Source of the DNA: Microbacterium foliorum
Lineage (GTDB): Bacteria > Actinomycetota > Actinomycetes > Actinomycetales > Microbacteriaceae
Direction: 5' to 3'
Assembly: GCF_003367705.1 (NCBI RefSeq)
Contig: NZ_CP031425.1
Span: 1-64,000 of the forward strand
Length of the DNA stretch: 64,000 nucleotides
Part shown: in pieces, positions 19,682 to 29,624 of the stretch
Position numbering within the stretch: the stretch's first letter is position 1
Layout of the letters: each line of letters starts with the position of its first letter
Notes under the pieces: model-generated
Database searches by the model: none
Seen by the model: only the letters and a program-made list of their open reading frames with translations
What the model was told of the DNA's origin: nothing
Program-made: the position numbers and the translations under genes

Positions 19682-20476
19682 ATGACTGCATCCGTCGTCT
19701 CGGGGGAGCGACGCCTTCGCCGTCGCCGCCGTCGTCCGCGCGCGACCTTCACCGGCGTCCTCGGCGAGCTGCTGCTCACCGCCGGCGTGCTCGTGCTGCT
19801 GTTCGTCGCGTGGCAGATGTGGATCGGCGACATCATCATCAGCGCCCAGAAGAACGACGAGGGTGCTGCGGTCTCGCAGGAGTGGGCGGAAGAACCTCCA
19901 CCCGAGCTGCCGCCGCTCATCGAGACCGACGACGGCACCACGGTCTACGAGCCGGTGATCCCGGCCCCGCCCGCCGACACCGAACGCCTCGGCAACATGC
20001 AGGTGCCGCGCTTCGGCACCGCTTACAACGTCGGCATCTACGGCGGCACGAGCCGTGCGCGCACGCTCGACGACCTGGGCATCGGCGTCTACACCGACTC
20101 GAAGATGCCCGGCGAGGTCGGCAATTTCGCGATGGCGGGACACCGCACCACCTGGGGCAAGCCCTTCAACCAGCTCGACAAGCTGCAGCTCGGCGATGCG
20201 ATCGTCGTCGAGACGCCCGATGGCTGGTTCACGTACCGCTTCCGCACACTCGAATACGTCAAGCCCTCGCAGACGGAGGTGCTGCTCGATGTCCCGCAGA
20301 TGCCCGGGGTCGAGACGGGGGAGAGATACATCACCCTCACGGCATGCTCCCCGCTGTACTCGCTCGCGGAGCGCATCGTGGCCTACGGCGTGTTCGAGAG
20401 CTTCCAGCCGCGCGCCGAGGGTCCGCCCCCGGCGTTGACCGACCCGCCCCCGCCGCCGGCCGGCCCGTCGATCTAG
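19682..20476 (+). CDS. Class E sortase
   Basis: Class E sortases are membrane-bound transpeptidases that attach LAXTG-type proteins to the cell wall of actinobacteria. The 264-residue protein has a very basic N-terminus (RRLRRRRRRPR), one transmembrane segment near residues 25-47, a proline-rich linker and the sortase beta-barrel. The catalytic histidine is in MAGHRTTW, the cysteine in TLTACSPLY and the arginine in AERIVAYG. The proline-rich C-terminus follows. Location next to crgA and a pabA/trpG-like gene before pknB is the usual actinobacterial order. Confidence 0.9.
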   Translation: MTASVVSGERRLRRRRRRPRATFTGVLGELLLTAGVLVLLFVAWQMWIGDIIISAQKNDEGAAVSQEWAEEPPPELPPLIETDDGTTVYEPVIPAPPADTERLGNMQVPRFGTAYNVGIYGGTSRARTLDDLGIGVYTDSKMPGEVGNFAMAGHRTTWGKPFNQLDKLQLGDAIVVETPDGWFTYRFRTLEYVKPSQTEVLLDVPQMPGVETGERYITLTACSPLYSLAERIVAYGVFESFQPRAEGPPPALTDPPPPPAGPSI

Positions 20477-20497
20477 CCCGAAGGAACGAGACGACAC

Positions 20498-20653
20498 ATG
20501 TACGCAGCCCTCTGGCGCCTGCTGCCCGGTCCGTGGTGGCTCAAGCTCTTCCTTCTCCTCGTGCTGATCGCAGCCGTGCTCTACGGTCTGTTCTGGTACG
20601 TGTTCCCCTGGATCAGCCCGATCGTCGCCCCCGGCGAGGTCGACCTCGAATGA
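20498..20653 (+). CDS. Small membrane protein between sortase and PabA/TrpG genes
   Basis: A 51-residue protein (MYAALWRLLPGPWWLKLFLL then a hydrophobic helix and VAPGEVDLE). It has one transmembrane segment near residues 14-38 with many tryptophans. The ribosome-binding site GAAGGAACGAG precedes ATG 20498, and its stop overlaps the next start (ATGA). Similar tiny proteins occur at this position in related bacteria, so I take it as real. Function unknown; it may be a partner of the sortase. Confidence 0.75.
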   Translation: MYAALWRLLPGPWWLKLFLLLVLIAAVLYGLFWYVFPWISPIVAPGEVDLE

Positions 20654-21321
20654 CGCGAGTGCTCGTCGTGGACAACCACGACAGCTTCGTGCACACCCTG
20701 GTCGGTTACCTGCGAGAACTCGGCGCCGAGGTGACGCTCGTCGAGGCGGATGCCATCGACGCCGCGGCGCTCGAGCGACTGCTCGCCGACGTCGACGGCG
20801 TGATGGTCTCACCGGGTCCGGGCTCGCCGGCCGATGCCGGCTCATCCCTCGACGCCGTGCGCATCGCGGCCCGTACGGGAACGCCGCTGCTCGGCGTCTG
20901 CCTCGGACACCAGGTCATCGGCGCCGCGTTCGGCGCCCCGGTCACCGAGGCGGCGGAGCTGATGCACGGCATGGTGTCGCAGGTCGTGCACGACGGGTCG
21001 GCACTGTTCGCCGGCATCCCGTCGCCCTTCACCGCCGGGCGGTACCACTCACTGGCGTTGGCAGAGTCGACACTGCCCCATGACGTCGTCGTCACCGCGC
21101 GTACCGGCGACGGCACCGTGATGGCACTGCAGCACACGACGCTGCCCCTCGTCGGCGTGCAGTTCCACCCCGAGAGCGTGCTCACCGAGGGTGGGTACCG
21201 ACTCCTCGCGAACTGGCTGCGGATGTGCGGCGACGACTCCGCCGTCGCTCGCGCGGAACGACTGCATCCGCTGGTGGGGCCGGGCGCCGGTCCGACTCAG
21301 CCCGCTGCGGCCGCGCAGTAA
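20650..21321 (+). CDS. Glutamine amidotransferase, aminodeoxychorismate/anthranilate synthase component II
   Basis: A 223-residue class I glutamine amidotransferase that would release ammonia from glutamine for a chorismate-using synthase. N-terminal VLVVDNHDSFVHTL is the family hallmark; the nucleophile cysteine is in GVCLGHQVIG, and the His-Glu pair is in QFHPESVLT. It overlaps the preceding small gene by four bases. No component I gene lies nearby. Its 3' end overlaps the end of the convergent pknB gene by 25 bases. PabA and TrpG cannot be separated by sequence alone. Confidence 0.88.
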   Translation: MTRVLVVDNHDSFVHTLVGYLRELGAEVTLVEADAIDAAALERLLADVDGVMVSPGPGSPADAGSSLDAVRIAARTGTPLLGVCLGHQVIGAAFGAPVTEAAELMHGMVSQVVHDGSALFAGIPSPFTAGRYHSLALAESTLPHDVVVTARTGDGTVMALQHTTLPLVGVQFHPESVLTEGGYRLLANWLRMCGDDSAVARAERLHPLVGPGAGPTQPAAAAQ

Positions 21322-22994
21322 CGCAGTTCGACCGTCGACCCGATCTCGACATCGCCCGGCGCGGCCGACATCGAGGCGACCGTCGGCGGGGTCGCCCCGG
21401 GGCAGTCGGTGAGTTCGACCGGGCTCGGTGTGAGACCGATGCGCTCGAGTTCCGCCTGAGCCGCCTCCATCGTCCAGCCGGTGACGTCGGTGAGGGTCAC
21501 GCGGCCGCTGGCGACCACGAGGTTCACGACCGTCTTCGGTGCGACCTCGGCTTCGGCATCCTCACTCGCCTCCATCACGGTGTCGGCGGCCAGACCGTTG
21601 TCGTTCCGTTGGATCACCGTGCCGAGTTCGAGACCGGCGGCGGCGAGGGCATCTTTCGCCGCCGAGAGCGACAGGCCCTCGAGCATGGGAACGACGACGG
21701 TCTCTTTGCCGGACGACACGTACACGGTCACCGAGTCGCCCTCGCGCACCGCGGTGCCGGCCTCGGGGTCGGTGCGGATGACATTGCCCTCGGTGATGTC
21801 ACTGCTCGATTCGAGGATGAGCTTCGCCGTGAGGTCGAGTTCGCTCAGGTCGTCCTGCGCGCGTTCGGACGACACGTTCACGAGGTCGGGCACCTGCCGT
21901 GACGTCGAGGGCACCTCGTCGGGACGCATGCTGAGCGTCCATACCCAGAACAGCACCGACGCCAGCAGAACGGCGAGGAGTGCGACACCCGCCCAGATCC
22001 AGGCGACGGGAGGACCGGACTGCGTCCGCGCCATCGTCGTATCGGTGCTCAGCTGCCTCAGCGAGCGGGCGGTCTCCTGCGCGGCGCGGGGGCTCGGACC
22101 GTAGAGCTCGCTGGTCAGGGCGCCGAGCTCCTTGCGGCTCGGGGCGTGACCGGAGACGGCGGAATCCAGCGCGGAGCGGAAGTGCGCCGCATCCGGGTAC
22201 CGCTGGTACGGGTCCTTCGCGAGAGCGCGCAGCACGATCGGATCGAGGGCCCCGGGGGAGTCCTCGTTGACCTCGGTCGGCGGAACGGGGGTCTCGCTCA
22301 CGTGCTGATACGCGACGGCGACGGGAGACTCGCCGCGGAACGGCTGGCGCCCGGTGAGAAGCTCGTACAGCACCACACCTGTGGAGTACAGGTCGGCACG
22401 TGCGTCGACCGGCTCGCCCTTGGCCTGCTCGGGCGAGAAGTAGGCGGCGGTGCCGATGATCTGGGTGGTCTCGGCGACCGTCGACGAGGAGTCCGACACG
22501 GCACGCGCGATGCCGAAGTCCATGACCTTGACCTGGCCCTTGTCGGTGACCATGACGTTGCCCGGCTTGATGTCGCGGTGCACGACGCCCGCGCGGTGCG
22601 AGTAGTCGAGCGCTTCGAGGATGCCGTCGACGTATCGCACGGCGTCGTCTACGGGCACCGGGCCCCTCGCGATGATGTCCTTCAACAGCGTGCCGCTGAT
22701 CAGCTCCATGACGATGTACGGTGGCTCATCGGTGCCGCTGTCGGCCGTCGACGGGTCGCCGGCGTCGTAGACGCGGACGATCGACGGGTGCGACATACGC
22801 GAGGCCGACTGCGCCTCGAGGCGGAACCGCGTGCGGAACGCCGTGTCCCGCGCGAGTTCGGGATCGAGGATCTTGATGGCCACCGCACGACCGAGCGTCA
22901 GGTCCTGGCCGCGGTAGACCTTCGCCATCCCGCCGTGCCCGATGAGCTCGTCGACGCGGTAGCGTCCCGCGAGAACGCGTGGCTCTGTCGACAC
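21297..22994 (-). CDS. pknB: Serine/threonine protein kinase with PASTA domains (PknB type)
   Basis: This 565-residue membrane kinase controls cell-wall growth and division. The kinase domain (about 10-275) has the glycine loop GHGGMAKVYRG, the catalytic lysine in [14 protein letters not shown] and the DFG loop in MDFGIA. After a juxtamembrane stretch there is one transmembrane segment near residues 327-350 (IWAGVALLAVLLASVLFWV), then extracellular PASTA repeats (three visible; for example VPDLVNVSSERAQDDL) that bind peptidoglycan fragments. It is the last gene of the minus-strand cell-wall signalling cluster. Its end overlaps the pabA/trpG-like gene. Confidence 0.94.
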   Translation of the reverse strand: MSTEPRVLAGRYRVDELIGHGGMAKVYRGQDLTLGRAVAIKILDPELARDTAFRTRFRLEAQSASRMSHPSIVRVYDAGDPSTADSGTDEPPYIVMELISGTLLKDIIARGPVPVDDAVRYVDGILEALDYSHRAGVVHRDIKPGNVMVTDKGQVKVMDFGIARAVSDSSSTVAETTQIIGTAAYFSPEQAKGEPVDARADLYSTGVVLYELLTGRQPFRGESPVAVAYQHVSETPVPPTEVNEDSPGALDPIVLRALAKDPYQRYPDAAHFRSALDSAVSGHAPSRKELGALTSELYGPSPRAAQETARSLRQLSTDTTMARTQSGPPVAWIWAGVALLAVLLASVLFWVWTLSMRPDEVPSTSRQVPDLVNVSSERAQDDLSELDLTAKLILESSSDITEGNVIRTDPEAGTAVREGDSVTVYVSSGKETVVVPMLEGLSLSAAKDALAAAGLELGTVIQRNDNGLAADTVMEASEDAEAEVAPKTVVNLVVASGRVTLTDVTGWTMEAAQAELERIGLTPSPVELTDCPGATPPTVASMSAAPGDVEIGSTVELRYCAAAAG

Positions 22995-23052
22995 GTACTG
23001 ACCCCCTGATACCAGCTGATGAATTCTTTCAGACTACGGTGCGATCGTCCGA

Positions 23053-24798
23053 TCAGCCCTGGTCGTCGCCACCCTCTGTCACAGCGGGGATGATCACGAC
23101 GCCCTTCATCGCATCCGACTGCTCGGACGGCATGTCGCTTCCGCAGAAGACGCGGAAGGTCGCGGTGATGCTCTGCCCCGCGGTTCCGGGGATGATCTGG
23201 GTCGACAGGATGCTCGGTCCGAAGCTGCGGATCGACTCACCCGGATTCCCGCCCGAGAACGTGGCGTTCGTGAGCGTCACCTCGAAGGCGGATCGCGCGG
23301 GGGTGCCGGACGGGCACTCGAACGACGGCCAGTTGATGGTGACGGGCTCGCCCTCCGTGGGCGTTCCTGCGAGCGTCGGGGTTCCCGTGGGCTTGCCCAC
23401 CTGGACCTGAGCCTTGTACGTGGTCAGAGTGAGGACGGTGCCGGGGGGCACGTTGCCGCTGGGCTGGACGGACTCGACCGTGCCCTCCTGCTCGGCGCTC
23501 GATGCCACGGAGTTGCCTTCGACGCACTCGGCCTGCAGACCGGCGTTCGTCGCCGCCGCTCGCGCGGCCTCGCACTGCATACCCTCGAGGCCGAGGGCCC
23601 CGACATCGACGAGCTCGGGCTCCGGTGTCGGCGTGTTCGACGGCGTCGGTGTGTTCGACGGCGCGGGCGGCGGAGTGGTGGCGGTGGTCTCGACGGGCGC
23701 GGGGTCGGCGTCACCCTGGTTCATCAGCGCGAAGACGGTTCCGCCGAGCACGATGACCAGCAGGGCGATGAGCGCGATGAGCGGCCAGGTCCACGGGCTG
23801 CGCTTCTTCTTCGTGGTCTCGGCATCCTCGTCCGCAGCGACCCTGGTGGGGAGCTGGGCGGTGGTGGGGAGAACGCGGGTCGCTCCCTCGGTGCCGGATG
23901 ACGTGAGAAGGCGGGTCGCGTCATCGGAGGCGACGCCGCCCGTGGCGATGGCCGGCACCGCGATGGCTGCGGAGTTCAGATCGCCGCGACGCAGGGCCTG
24001 CGCGGCACGGGCGACGGTGGCCGACGACGACGGGCGGTCGGCCGGCTTCTTGGCGATCATCGCCATGACCAGGTTCTGCACCGGGATCGGCACGGTGGGC
24101 GGCAGCGGCGGCGGCTGCTCGTTGATCTGCGCCATCGCGATCGCGACCTGCGACTCACCCGTGAACGGGCGCTTGCCCGCAAGGCACTCGTAGGCGACGA
24201 TGCCGAGCGAGTACGTGTCGGTGGCCGGCGATGCCGGGTGCCCCGATGCCTGCTCGGGCGACAGGTACTGCACGGTCCCCATCACCTGGCCGGTGGCGGT
24301 CAGCGGCACCTGGTCGGCGATGCGGGCGATTCCGAAGTCGGTGATCTTGACGCGGCCGTCGGGCGTGATCAGCAGGTTTCCCGGCTTGATGTCGCGGTGC
24401 ACGAGTCCGGCGGCGTGCGCTGCCTGCAGAGCGGATGCCGTCTGAGCGACGATGTCCAGCGTCTTGTCGGCGCTCAGCGCGCCATCGCGCTCGAGAAGGG
24501 TCGACAGTGCCTCGCCGGGCACGAGCTCCATGACGAGGTAGGCGCTGCCGTTCTCCTCGCCGTAGTCGAAGACGCTCGCGATCCCCTCGTGGTTGACGAG
24601 CGCAGCGTGTCGCGCCTCCGCGCGGAACCGCTCGAGGAACCCGGGGTCCCCCATGTACTCGTCCTTGAGGATCTTGATGGCCACGGTGCGTCCGATGACG
24701 TGATCCGTCGCCTCCCACACCTCGCCCATGCCGCCGATCGCAATACGCGACTGCAGCTCGTAGCGACCACCGAACGACACACCCTGCGTCGGTCTCAT
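23053..24798 (-). CDS. Serine/threonine protein kinase (PknA type) with extracellular domain
   Basis: A 581-residue kinase encoded upstream of pknB. The catalytic domain has [26 protein letters not shown] and TDFGIA in order. A disordered linker with many Thr and Ser leads to a transmembrane segment near residue 355 ([19 protein letters not shown]), then a Pro/Thr-rich stretch with a short repeat ([16 protein letters not shown]) and a C-terminal part with a PASTA-like unit ([20 protein letters not shown]). The ATG at 24798 overlaps the stop of pbpA (ATGA), so the two are translationally coupled. Confidence 0.92.
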   Translation of the reverse strand: MRPTQGVSFGGRYELQSRIAIGGMGEVWEATDHVIGRTVAIKILKDEYMGDPGFLERFRAEARHAALVNHEGIASVFDYGEENGSAYLVMELVPGEALSTLLERDGALSADKTLDIVAQTASALQAAHAAGLVHRDIKPGNLLITPDGRVKITDFGIARIADQVPLTATGQVMGTVQYLSPEQASGHPASPATDTYSLGIVAYECLAGKRPFTGESQVAIAMAQINEQPPPLPPTVPIPVQNLVMAMIAKKPADRPSSSATVARAAQALRRGDLNSAAIAVPAIATGGVASDDATRLLTSSGTEGATRVLPTTAQLPTRVAADEDAETTKKKRSPWTWPLIALIALLVIVLGGTVFALMNQGDADPAPVETTATTPPPAPSNTPTPSNTPTPEPELVDVGALGLEGMQCEAARAAATNAGLQAECVEGNSVASSAEQEGTVESVQPSGNVPPGTVLTLTTYKAQVQVGKPTGTPTLAGTPTEGEPVTINWPSFECPSGTPARSAFEVTLTNATFSGGNPGESIRSFGPSILSTQIIPGTAGQSITATFRVFCGSDMPSEQSDAMKGVVIIPAVTEGGDDQG

Positions 24799-26249
24799 CT
24801 GCCCAGCACCGCCTCTATGACCTTCTTCGCAATCGGAGCGGCGATGGTGTCGCCGGATCCTGACTGCCCTTGTCCGCCGCCGTCTTCGACGAGGACCGCT
24901 ACTGCCACCTCGGGGTCGTTCGCCGGTGCGAAACCGGTGAACCACAACGTGTAAGGCTTGTTTCCGTTCTCGGTCGTACCGGTCTTCCCGGCGACATCGA
25001 CCCCGTCTATTCTTGCACCCTGGGCAGCGCCGTTCGAGACACTGGCGACCATCGACGCCGTCACCTGATCGGCGACCGTGGCGTCGAGCGCACGCCCGAA
25101 CTCGGTGTCGTCGAACGCCCGCACCACCGACAGATCGTTGCCGATCACGGTGTCGACGAGCCGCGGGTTCATGACCACTCCGTCGTTCGCGATCCCTGCC
25201 GAGAGCATGGCGATCTGCAGCGGCGTCGCCGTGACCTTGCCCTGGCCGAAACCGGAGAGCGCGGTCTGCGCGTCGTCGAGACCCTGCGGGTAGCTCGACG
25301 GCGTGGACTCGAGGGGCGTGGAGAAGCTGCGGTTGAAGCCGAACTTCTCGGCCATCTCACGGATCGCGTCGTCGCCGAGCTGCACCGCGAGCTCTGCCAT
25401 CGGGATGTTGCAGCTGAGTCTGATCGCCTCGGAGATCGTGACCGTGTCGCCGTCGCCGCAGGTGCTGCCCCAGGCGTTGGCCACGGTGTTGTTCGACCCC
25501 GGCAGCTGGAAGCGTGCGGGGTTCGGCAGTGTGGAGTCCGGCGTCCACTTTCCCGACTCGTACGCGGCCGCGGCGACGATGAGCTTGAACGTCGAGCCCG
25601 GGGGGTTGAGGTCGCCGGCGATGGCACGGTTCGACAGCGGCTTGGTCGGGTCGCCGACGAGCTGATCGTAGGTCGTGTTCGCGGCATCCGCATCGTGGGT
25701 CGCGAGCAGGTTGGTGTCGAACCCGGGGGTCGATGCCATCGCGAGGATGCGTCCCGACTTCGGCTCGATCGCGACGACGGCGCCGTTGAGGCCCTGCAGT
25801 GCCTGGTACGCGGCGGTCTGCGCCGCGGTGTCGAGGCTCAGCTCGATGCTGAACCCGGTCTGCGGCTGCCCGGAGAGGATGCGCTCGATCTCGGCGAAGA
25901 ACGCGCTCGACCCGGTGCCCGAGAGGTCGGCGTTCATCGCGCGCTCGATGCCGGTCGCCGACTGCAGAGCGGGGTTGAAGTACCCGGTGACCGGTTCCCA
26001 CATCGCGGCGTCGGTGTAGACGCGCTGGAACTGGTAGCGATCCTCCGACGGGGTCGACGAGGCGATCGCGACGTCGTCGACGATGATCGAGCCGCGCTGG
26101 ATCTCGTAGCTGTCGAGCAGCGTGCGGCGGTTGTTCGGATCCTGGGCGAGGGTGTCGGCCTCGACGACCTGGATCCAGCTGGTCGCGGCGAACAGCGAGA
26201 TGAACATGAACAGCATCACGATGCTGAGACGGCGGAGTTCTTTGGTCAT
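24795..26249 (-). CDS. pbpA: Penicillin-binding protein 2 / transpeptidase (PbpA type)
   Basis: This 484-residue enzyme cross-links peptidoglycan as a class B penicillin-binding protein. After a single N-terminal anchor (residues 6-25), the PBP dimerisation-like region leads to the transpeptidase domain with the catalytic serine in PPGSTFKL, the SxN motif in LSCNIPMAE and KTG in [10 protein letters not shown]. It is encoded between the rodA/ftsW-like gene and the kinase, the standard actinobacterial set in which the kinases tune septal and polar wall growth. Confidence 0.94.
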   Translation of the reverse strand: MTKELRRLSIVMLFMFISLFAATSWIQVVEADTLAQDPNNRRTLLDSYEIQRGSIIVDDVAIASSTPSEDRYQFQRVYTDAAMWEPVTGYFNPALQSATGIERAMNADLSGTGSSAFFAEIERILSGQPQTGFSIELSLDTAAQTAAYQALQGLNGAVVAIEPKSGRILAMASTPGFDTNLLATHDADAANTTYDQLVGDPTKPLSNRAIAGDLNPPGSTFKLIVAAAAYESGKWTPDSTLPNPARFQLPGSNNTVANAWGSTCGDGDTVTISEAIRLSCNIPMAELAVQLGDDAIREMAEKFGFNRSFSTPLESTPSSYPQGLDDAQTALSGFGQGKVTATPLQIAMLSAGIANDGVVMNPRLVDTVIGNDLSVVRAFDDTEFGRALDATVADQVTASMVASVSNGAAQGARIDGVDVAGKTGTTENGNKPYTLWFTGFAPANDPEVAVAVLVEDGGGQGQSGSGDTIAAPIAKKVIEAVLGR

Positions 26250-26277
26250 GTGACGCCCCCTCGACCGGAGTGCGCGC

Positions 26278-26362
26278 CGGTTCCTGAGCGCTCGTCGACC
26301 CGTCGCTGCGCTCCGGTTCCTGAGCGCTCGTCGACCCGTCGCTGCGCTCCGGTTCCTGAGCG
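26278..26362. repeat. Two tandem copies of a 36-base repeat plus a partial third
   Basis: Positions 26278-26313 and 26314-26349 are identical 36-base units beginning CGGTTCCTGAGCG and ending GTCGCTGCGCTC. A third unit begins at 26350 but diverges after 13 bases into GAGCGAAGCGAGACGAAGGG. The array lies in the only sizeable gap (168 bases) of the cell-wall cluster, between the rodA/ftsW-like and pbpA genes. Elements with this type of sequence are, to my memory, scattered through Microbacteriaceae genomes. Confidence 0.9.
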
Positions 26363-26417
26363 AGCGAAGCGAGACGAAGGGCGCTCAGCGACCGAACCTA
26401 CGAAAGCTGTGGTCATG

Positions 26418-27803
26418 TCAGCCGATCACCGCCCGGGGTTGGCTGCGGACACCGTCGGAGATGCGCAGCAGAACGGCCACGATCAGCCAGTTGGCGACGA
26501 GGGAGGATCCACCGGCGGCGAGGAACGGCGTGGTGAGACCGGTGAGCGGGATGACGCGGGTCACGCCGCCGACCATGATGAACACCTGCAGCGCGATCGT
26601 GAACGAGAGGCCCGTCGCGAGGAGCTTGCCGAAGTCGTCCTGACCGGCGAGGCCGATGCGGATGCCGCGGCTGACGAACACCATGTAGAGGCAGAGGATC
26701 GCGAACAGCCCGACGAGGCCGATCTCCTCGCCGAGGCTCGTGATGATGTAGTCGCTGTGCGCCAGAGGAGTGACCTCGGGGCGCCCCTGACCCCAGCCCG
26801 TGCCGAGCAGCCCGCCGTGCGCGAGGCCGAAGAGCCCCTGCATGGGCTGGAACCCGGCGCCGTCGGGGTCGACCTTCTCGGGATCGAACAGGAACAGCCA
26901 GTTGACGAAGCGCCCCTGGACGTAGCTGAGGATCTGCGTCGCCACGGCGACGCCCGCAGCGACCAGGGCGAGGCCGATGAGCACCCAGCTGGTCTTGCCC
27001 GTGGCGACGTAGAGCATCGCCACGAACATCCCGAAGATGAGGGTTCCCGTGCCGAGGTCGCGCTGGATCACGATGATGCCGAGCGAGATCGCCCACACCA
27101 CCAGCACGGGACCGAGCTCCCGCATGCGCGGCCAGGTGATGCCGAGGAACTTGGTTCCCACCGAGGTGAGGCTCTCGCGAGTGCGCACCAGGTAGCCGGC
27201 GAAGAAGATGGCGAGGCAGATCTTCGCGAGCTCGCCGGGCTGGAAGGCGAACATGCCGCCGAGCGACACCCACACGGCGGCGTTGGCGTCGGGGATGCGC
27301 AGGCCGGGCACGAACGGCAGCAGCAGCAGCAGGATGCCCGAGAGGCCGAAGATGTAGGTGTAGCGGAACAGCACGCGGTAGTTGCGCAGCAGGATGACGC
27401 AGGCGATCGCGCCGGCGAGCGAGATCGCCGACCAGGCGAGCTGCTTCGTCGAGTACGCGTTCCAGCCGGTGAGCGACTTGGCGATGTCGATGCGGTAGAT
27501 CATCGCGATGCCGAGGCCGGTGAGCAGGGTCGCGATCGGCAGCACGAACGGGTCGGCGTCGGAGGCGACGGCGCGCAGCACGAAATGCACCGCGAAGGCG
27601 AGCACGGCAAGGCCGCCGCCGATCGCGAGGATCATCGGGTCGATCAGGCCGAGCGCGCCGAGCTGCACGAGGGTGAGCGATGCGCCGCTGATCGCGACCG
27701 CGAAGAGCAGCAGCCAGAACTCGCGGTTGCGCTGCGTCTGCGGCATCCGCATGCGTCGGAGCGCCGTGATGACGCTCGTGTCCGCCGTGACGTCGGTGGT
27801 CAT
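26418..27803 (-). CDS. rodA: SEDS-family peptidoglycan glycosyltransferase (RodA/FtsW)
   Basis: A 461-residue polytopic membrane protein that polymerises glycan strands from lipid II together with its cognate PBP. About ten to twelve hydrophobic segments are visible, and the SEDS hallmarks are present: GQGRPEVTPLAHSDYI, FIGEEIGL-like SLGEEIGLVGL, and the C-terminal GGSSLVANWLIVAVLLRISD. It is encoded between the PP2C phosphatase and pbpA genes; RodA is the more usual name for this position. Its start overlaps the phosphatase stop by four bases. Confidence 0.93.
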   Translation of the reverse strand: MTTDVTADTSVITALRRMRMPQTQRNREFWLLLFAVAISGASLTLVQLGALGLIDPMILAIGGGLAVLAFAVHFVLRAVASDADPFVLPIATLLTGLGIAMIYRIDIAKSLTGWNAYSTKQLAWSAISLAGAIACVILLRNYRVLFRYTYIFGLSGILLLLLPFVPGLRIPDANAAVWVSLGGMFAFQPGELAKICLAIFFAGYLVRTRESLTSVGTKFLGITWPRMRELGPVLVVWAISLGIIVIQRDLGTGTLIFGMFVAMLYVATGKTSWVLIGLALVAAGVAVATQILSYVQGRFVNWLFLFDPEKVDPDGAGFQPMQGLFGLAHGGLLGTGWGQGRPEVTPLAHSDYIITSLGEEIGLVGLFAILCLYMVFVSRGIRIGLAGQDDFGKLLATGLSFTIALQVFIMVGGVTRVIPLTGLTTPFLAAGGSSLVANWLIVAVLLRISDGVRSQPRAVIG

Positions 27804-29089
27804 CCCGCATCCTCCGTCGGCGTGGGCAGGGGAGTGGGCAGCGGCGTCTCGCCGGTGACGCGATCGGCGCCGGCCTGCAGACGTGAGACGATCGCCTCGG
27901 CGTCGGAGAACGACCGGGCGGTGATCGTGCGCTCCACGGAGTCGCGCTGATAGGGCGGCAGGTTCGCGAGCAGGATGTCGGTGTCGCGCAGCGGAGTCGA
28001 GAGCGTGATCGGCCCGATGTTCTGCTGCACGCCCTGATAGATCACGACGCTGTCGTCATCGGCGCCGACGAAGTAGCGCGTCTGCGTCCAGCTGTAGGCG
28101 GCGAAGGCGGCGAACGCGAGCATCGCGAGCACGACGAGCATCCCGGCGATCCAGCCCCAGCGGCGGCGCTTGGCGCGACGGCGGTCCTCTTCTATGAGCT
28201 CCTCGAGGTACTCGGGTGCCGGCTCGAAGTGGCTGGGTTCGTTGGCGGCCTGGCGCACAGGGTGCAGCCAGTTGCCGCGGGGGGCGCGCACCGGCGGGAC
28301 CGTGACGTTCGAGGGGTTCGACGCGGAGCCGACGATCGTGGGCGTGCCCGAGTGCATGGCATGCTGCCCGCCGACCTCGACGAGCACGATCGTGACGTTG
28401 TCGGGAGCTCCGCCGTCGAGCGCCTGCTTGAGCAGGTTGTCGGAGGTGCGCCCGGGAGCCATGCCCATGCGCATCGCCTTGAGGATATGGTCCTCGTCGA
28501 CGACGCCCGAGAGACCGTCGGAGCAGAGCAGCCAGCGGTCGCCCGGTTGCGTGTGCATGACGAACATGTCGAGCTCGGGATCCGCGTCCATGTCGCTCAG
28601 CACGCGCATGAGCACCGAGCGCCGAGGGTGGTAGCGGGCTTCCTCGGGGGTGATGCGTCCCGAGTCCACCAGCCGCTGCACGAAGGTGTGGTCCGCGGTG
28701 ATCTGGGTCACCGCGTCGTCGCGGTACAGGTAGATGCGCGAGTCGCCGATGTGGCCGATGACCGCGTAGTCGTCGACCATGATGATGGCGCTGAGCGTGG
28801 TGCCGAGACCTGCGAGCTCGGGGCGATCCTTCGCGGCGCGGATCAGGTCGCCGGCAGCCGTCGTGGCGGCGGCCTGCAGCGAGGCCTGCGCGTCTTCGAC
28901 CGACGCGTAGGGCTGATCGAGAGGCTCCAGCCGATGGATCGCGATGCTCGAGGCGACGTCGCCGCCCGCGTGGCCGCCCATGCCGTCGGCCACGACGAAG
29001 AGGTTCGCCCCGGAGTACCCGGAATCCTGGTTGTTGGAGCGGACCTTCCCGGTATGGGAGATCGCGGCGCTCGAGCCTTCGAAGACCAT
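27800..29089 (-). CDS. pstP: PP2C-family protein phosphatase (PstP type)
   Basis: PstP dephosphorylates the Ser/Thr kinases and their targets. The 429-residue protein has the PP2C catalytic domain (about 1-240) with the metal-binding aspartates in NNQDSGYSG, VADGMGGHAGG, LLCSDGLSG and GAPDNVTIV. A linker rich in Pro and Arg follows, then one transmembrane segment near residues 318-340 (WIAGMLVVLAMLAFAAFAAYS) and an extracellular domain ending in a Pro/Thr tail. It is transcribed with the FHA genes upstream and the rodA/ftsW-like gene downstream. Confidence 0.95.
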   Translation of the reverse strand: MVFEGSSAAISHTGKVRSNNQDSGYSGANLFVVADGMGGHAGGDVASSIAIHRLEPLDQPYASVEDAQASLQAAATTAAGDLIRAAKDRPELAGLGTTLSAIIMVDDYAVIGHIGDSRIYLYRDDAVTQITADHTFVQRLVDSGRITPEEARYHPRRSVLMRVLSDMDADPELDMFVMHTQPGDRWLLCSDGLSGVVDEDHILKAMRMGMAPGRTSDNLLKQALDGGAPDNVTIVLVEVGGQHAMHSGTPTIVGSASNPSNVTVPPVRAPRGNWLHPVRQAANEPSHFEPAPEYLEELIEEDRRRAKRRRWGWIAGMLVVLAMLAFAAFAAYSWTQTRYFVGADDDSVVIYQGVQQNIGPITLSTPLRDTDILLANLPPYQRDSVERTITARSFSDAEAIVSRLQAGADRVTGETPLPTPLPTPTEDAG

Positions 29090-29096
29090 GCCCGGG

Positions 29097-29624
29097 TCAG
29101 GCTCGCAGCTCGAAGGTCGTGGCGCCCACCTTGATCGGGGTGCCGAGAGCGAGACCGACCGGACCGCCGGTGACGCGCTGACCGGCGACGAAGGTGCCGT
29201 TCGTCGAGTCGAGGTCCTGGATCGCCCAGCTGTCGCCGCGCAGCATCAGGCGCGCGTGATGGCTGGAGGTGTAGTCGTCGCGGATCACCAGCGCCGATTC
29301 GCTCGAGCGTCCGATGGTCAGGGTGTCGGTGCCCAGCGGCAGCTCCAGACCGGCCTTGGGTCCTGAGGTGATCACGAGCCGCTTGGCGGTCGCGATGGTC
29401 GCAGGACCGGTGCTGGCCTTGGCCGACGCGGGACGTGATGCGACGGGTGCTGCGGCCGGTGCCGGAGCGGGGGCGCCCGCGGTGGCCTCGGCCGGGAGCT
29501 TGCGCACCTTCATGCCGAACAGGTCGGCACGCAGCGAGTAGATGACGCCGAAGACGAAGAACCACAGCAGCAGCAGGAAGCCGATGCGCAGCAGCAGGAG
29601 GACGAGTTCACTGGGTGTGCTCAC
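29097..29624 (-). CDS. fhaB: FHA-domain protein FhaB
   Basis: A 175-residue protein with an N-terminal membrane segment (VLLLLRIGFLLLLWFFVFGV), an Ala/Pro linker, and a C-terminal FHA domain that binds phosphothreonine. Conserved FHA residues are seen in LTIGRSSESALVI, SSHHARL and LDSTNGTFV. The family partner is phosphorylated PBP or kinase protein in the division machinery. It overlaps the end of fhaA by four bases and precedes pstP by seven. Confidence 0.93.
   Translation of the reverse strand: MSTPSELVLLLLRIGFLLLLWFFVFGVIYSLRADLFGMKVRKLPAEATAGAPAPAPAAAPVASRPASAKASTGPATIATAKRLVITSGPKAGLELPLGTDTLTIGRSSESALVIRDDYTSSHHARLMLRGDSWAIQDLDSTNGTFVAGQRVTGGPVGLALGTPIKVGATTFELRA

Noticed and set aside
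24870..27950. 1026-residue open frame on the plus strand across pbpA and the rodA/ftsW-like gene
   Set aside because: It is antisense to conserved cell-wall genes, very rich in Arg, Glu, Asp and Gly, and crosses the 36-base tandem repeats; it is a shadow frame.
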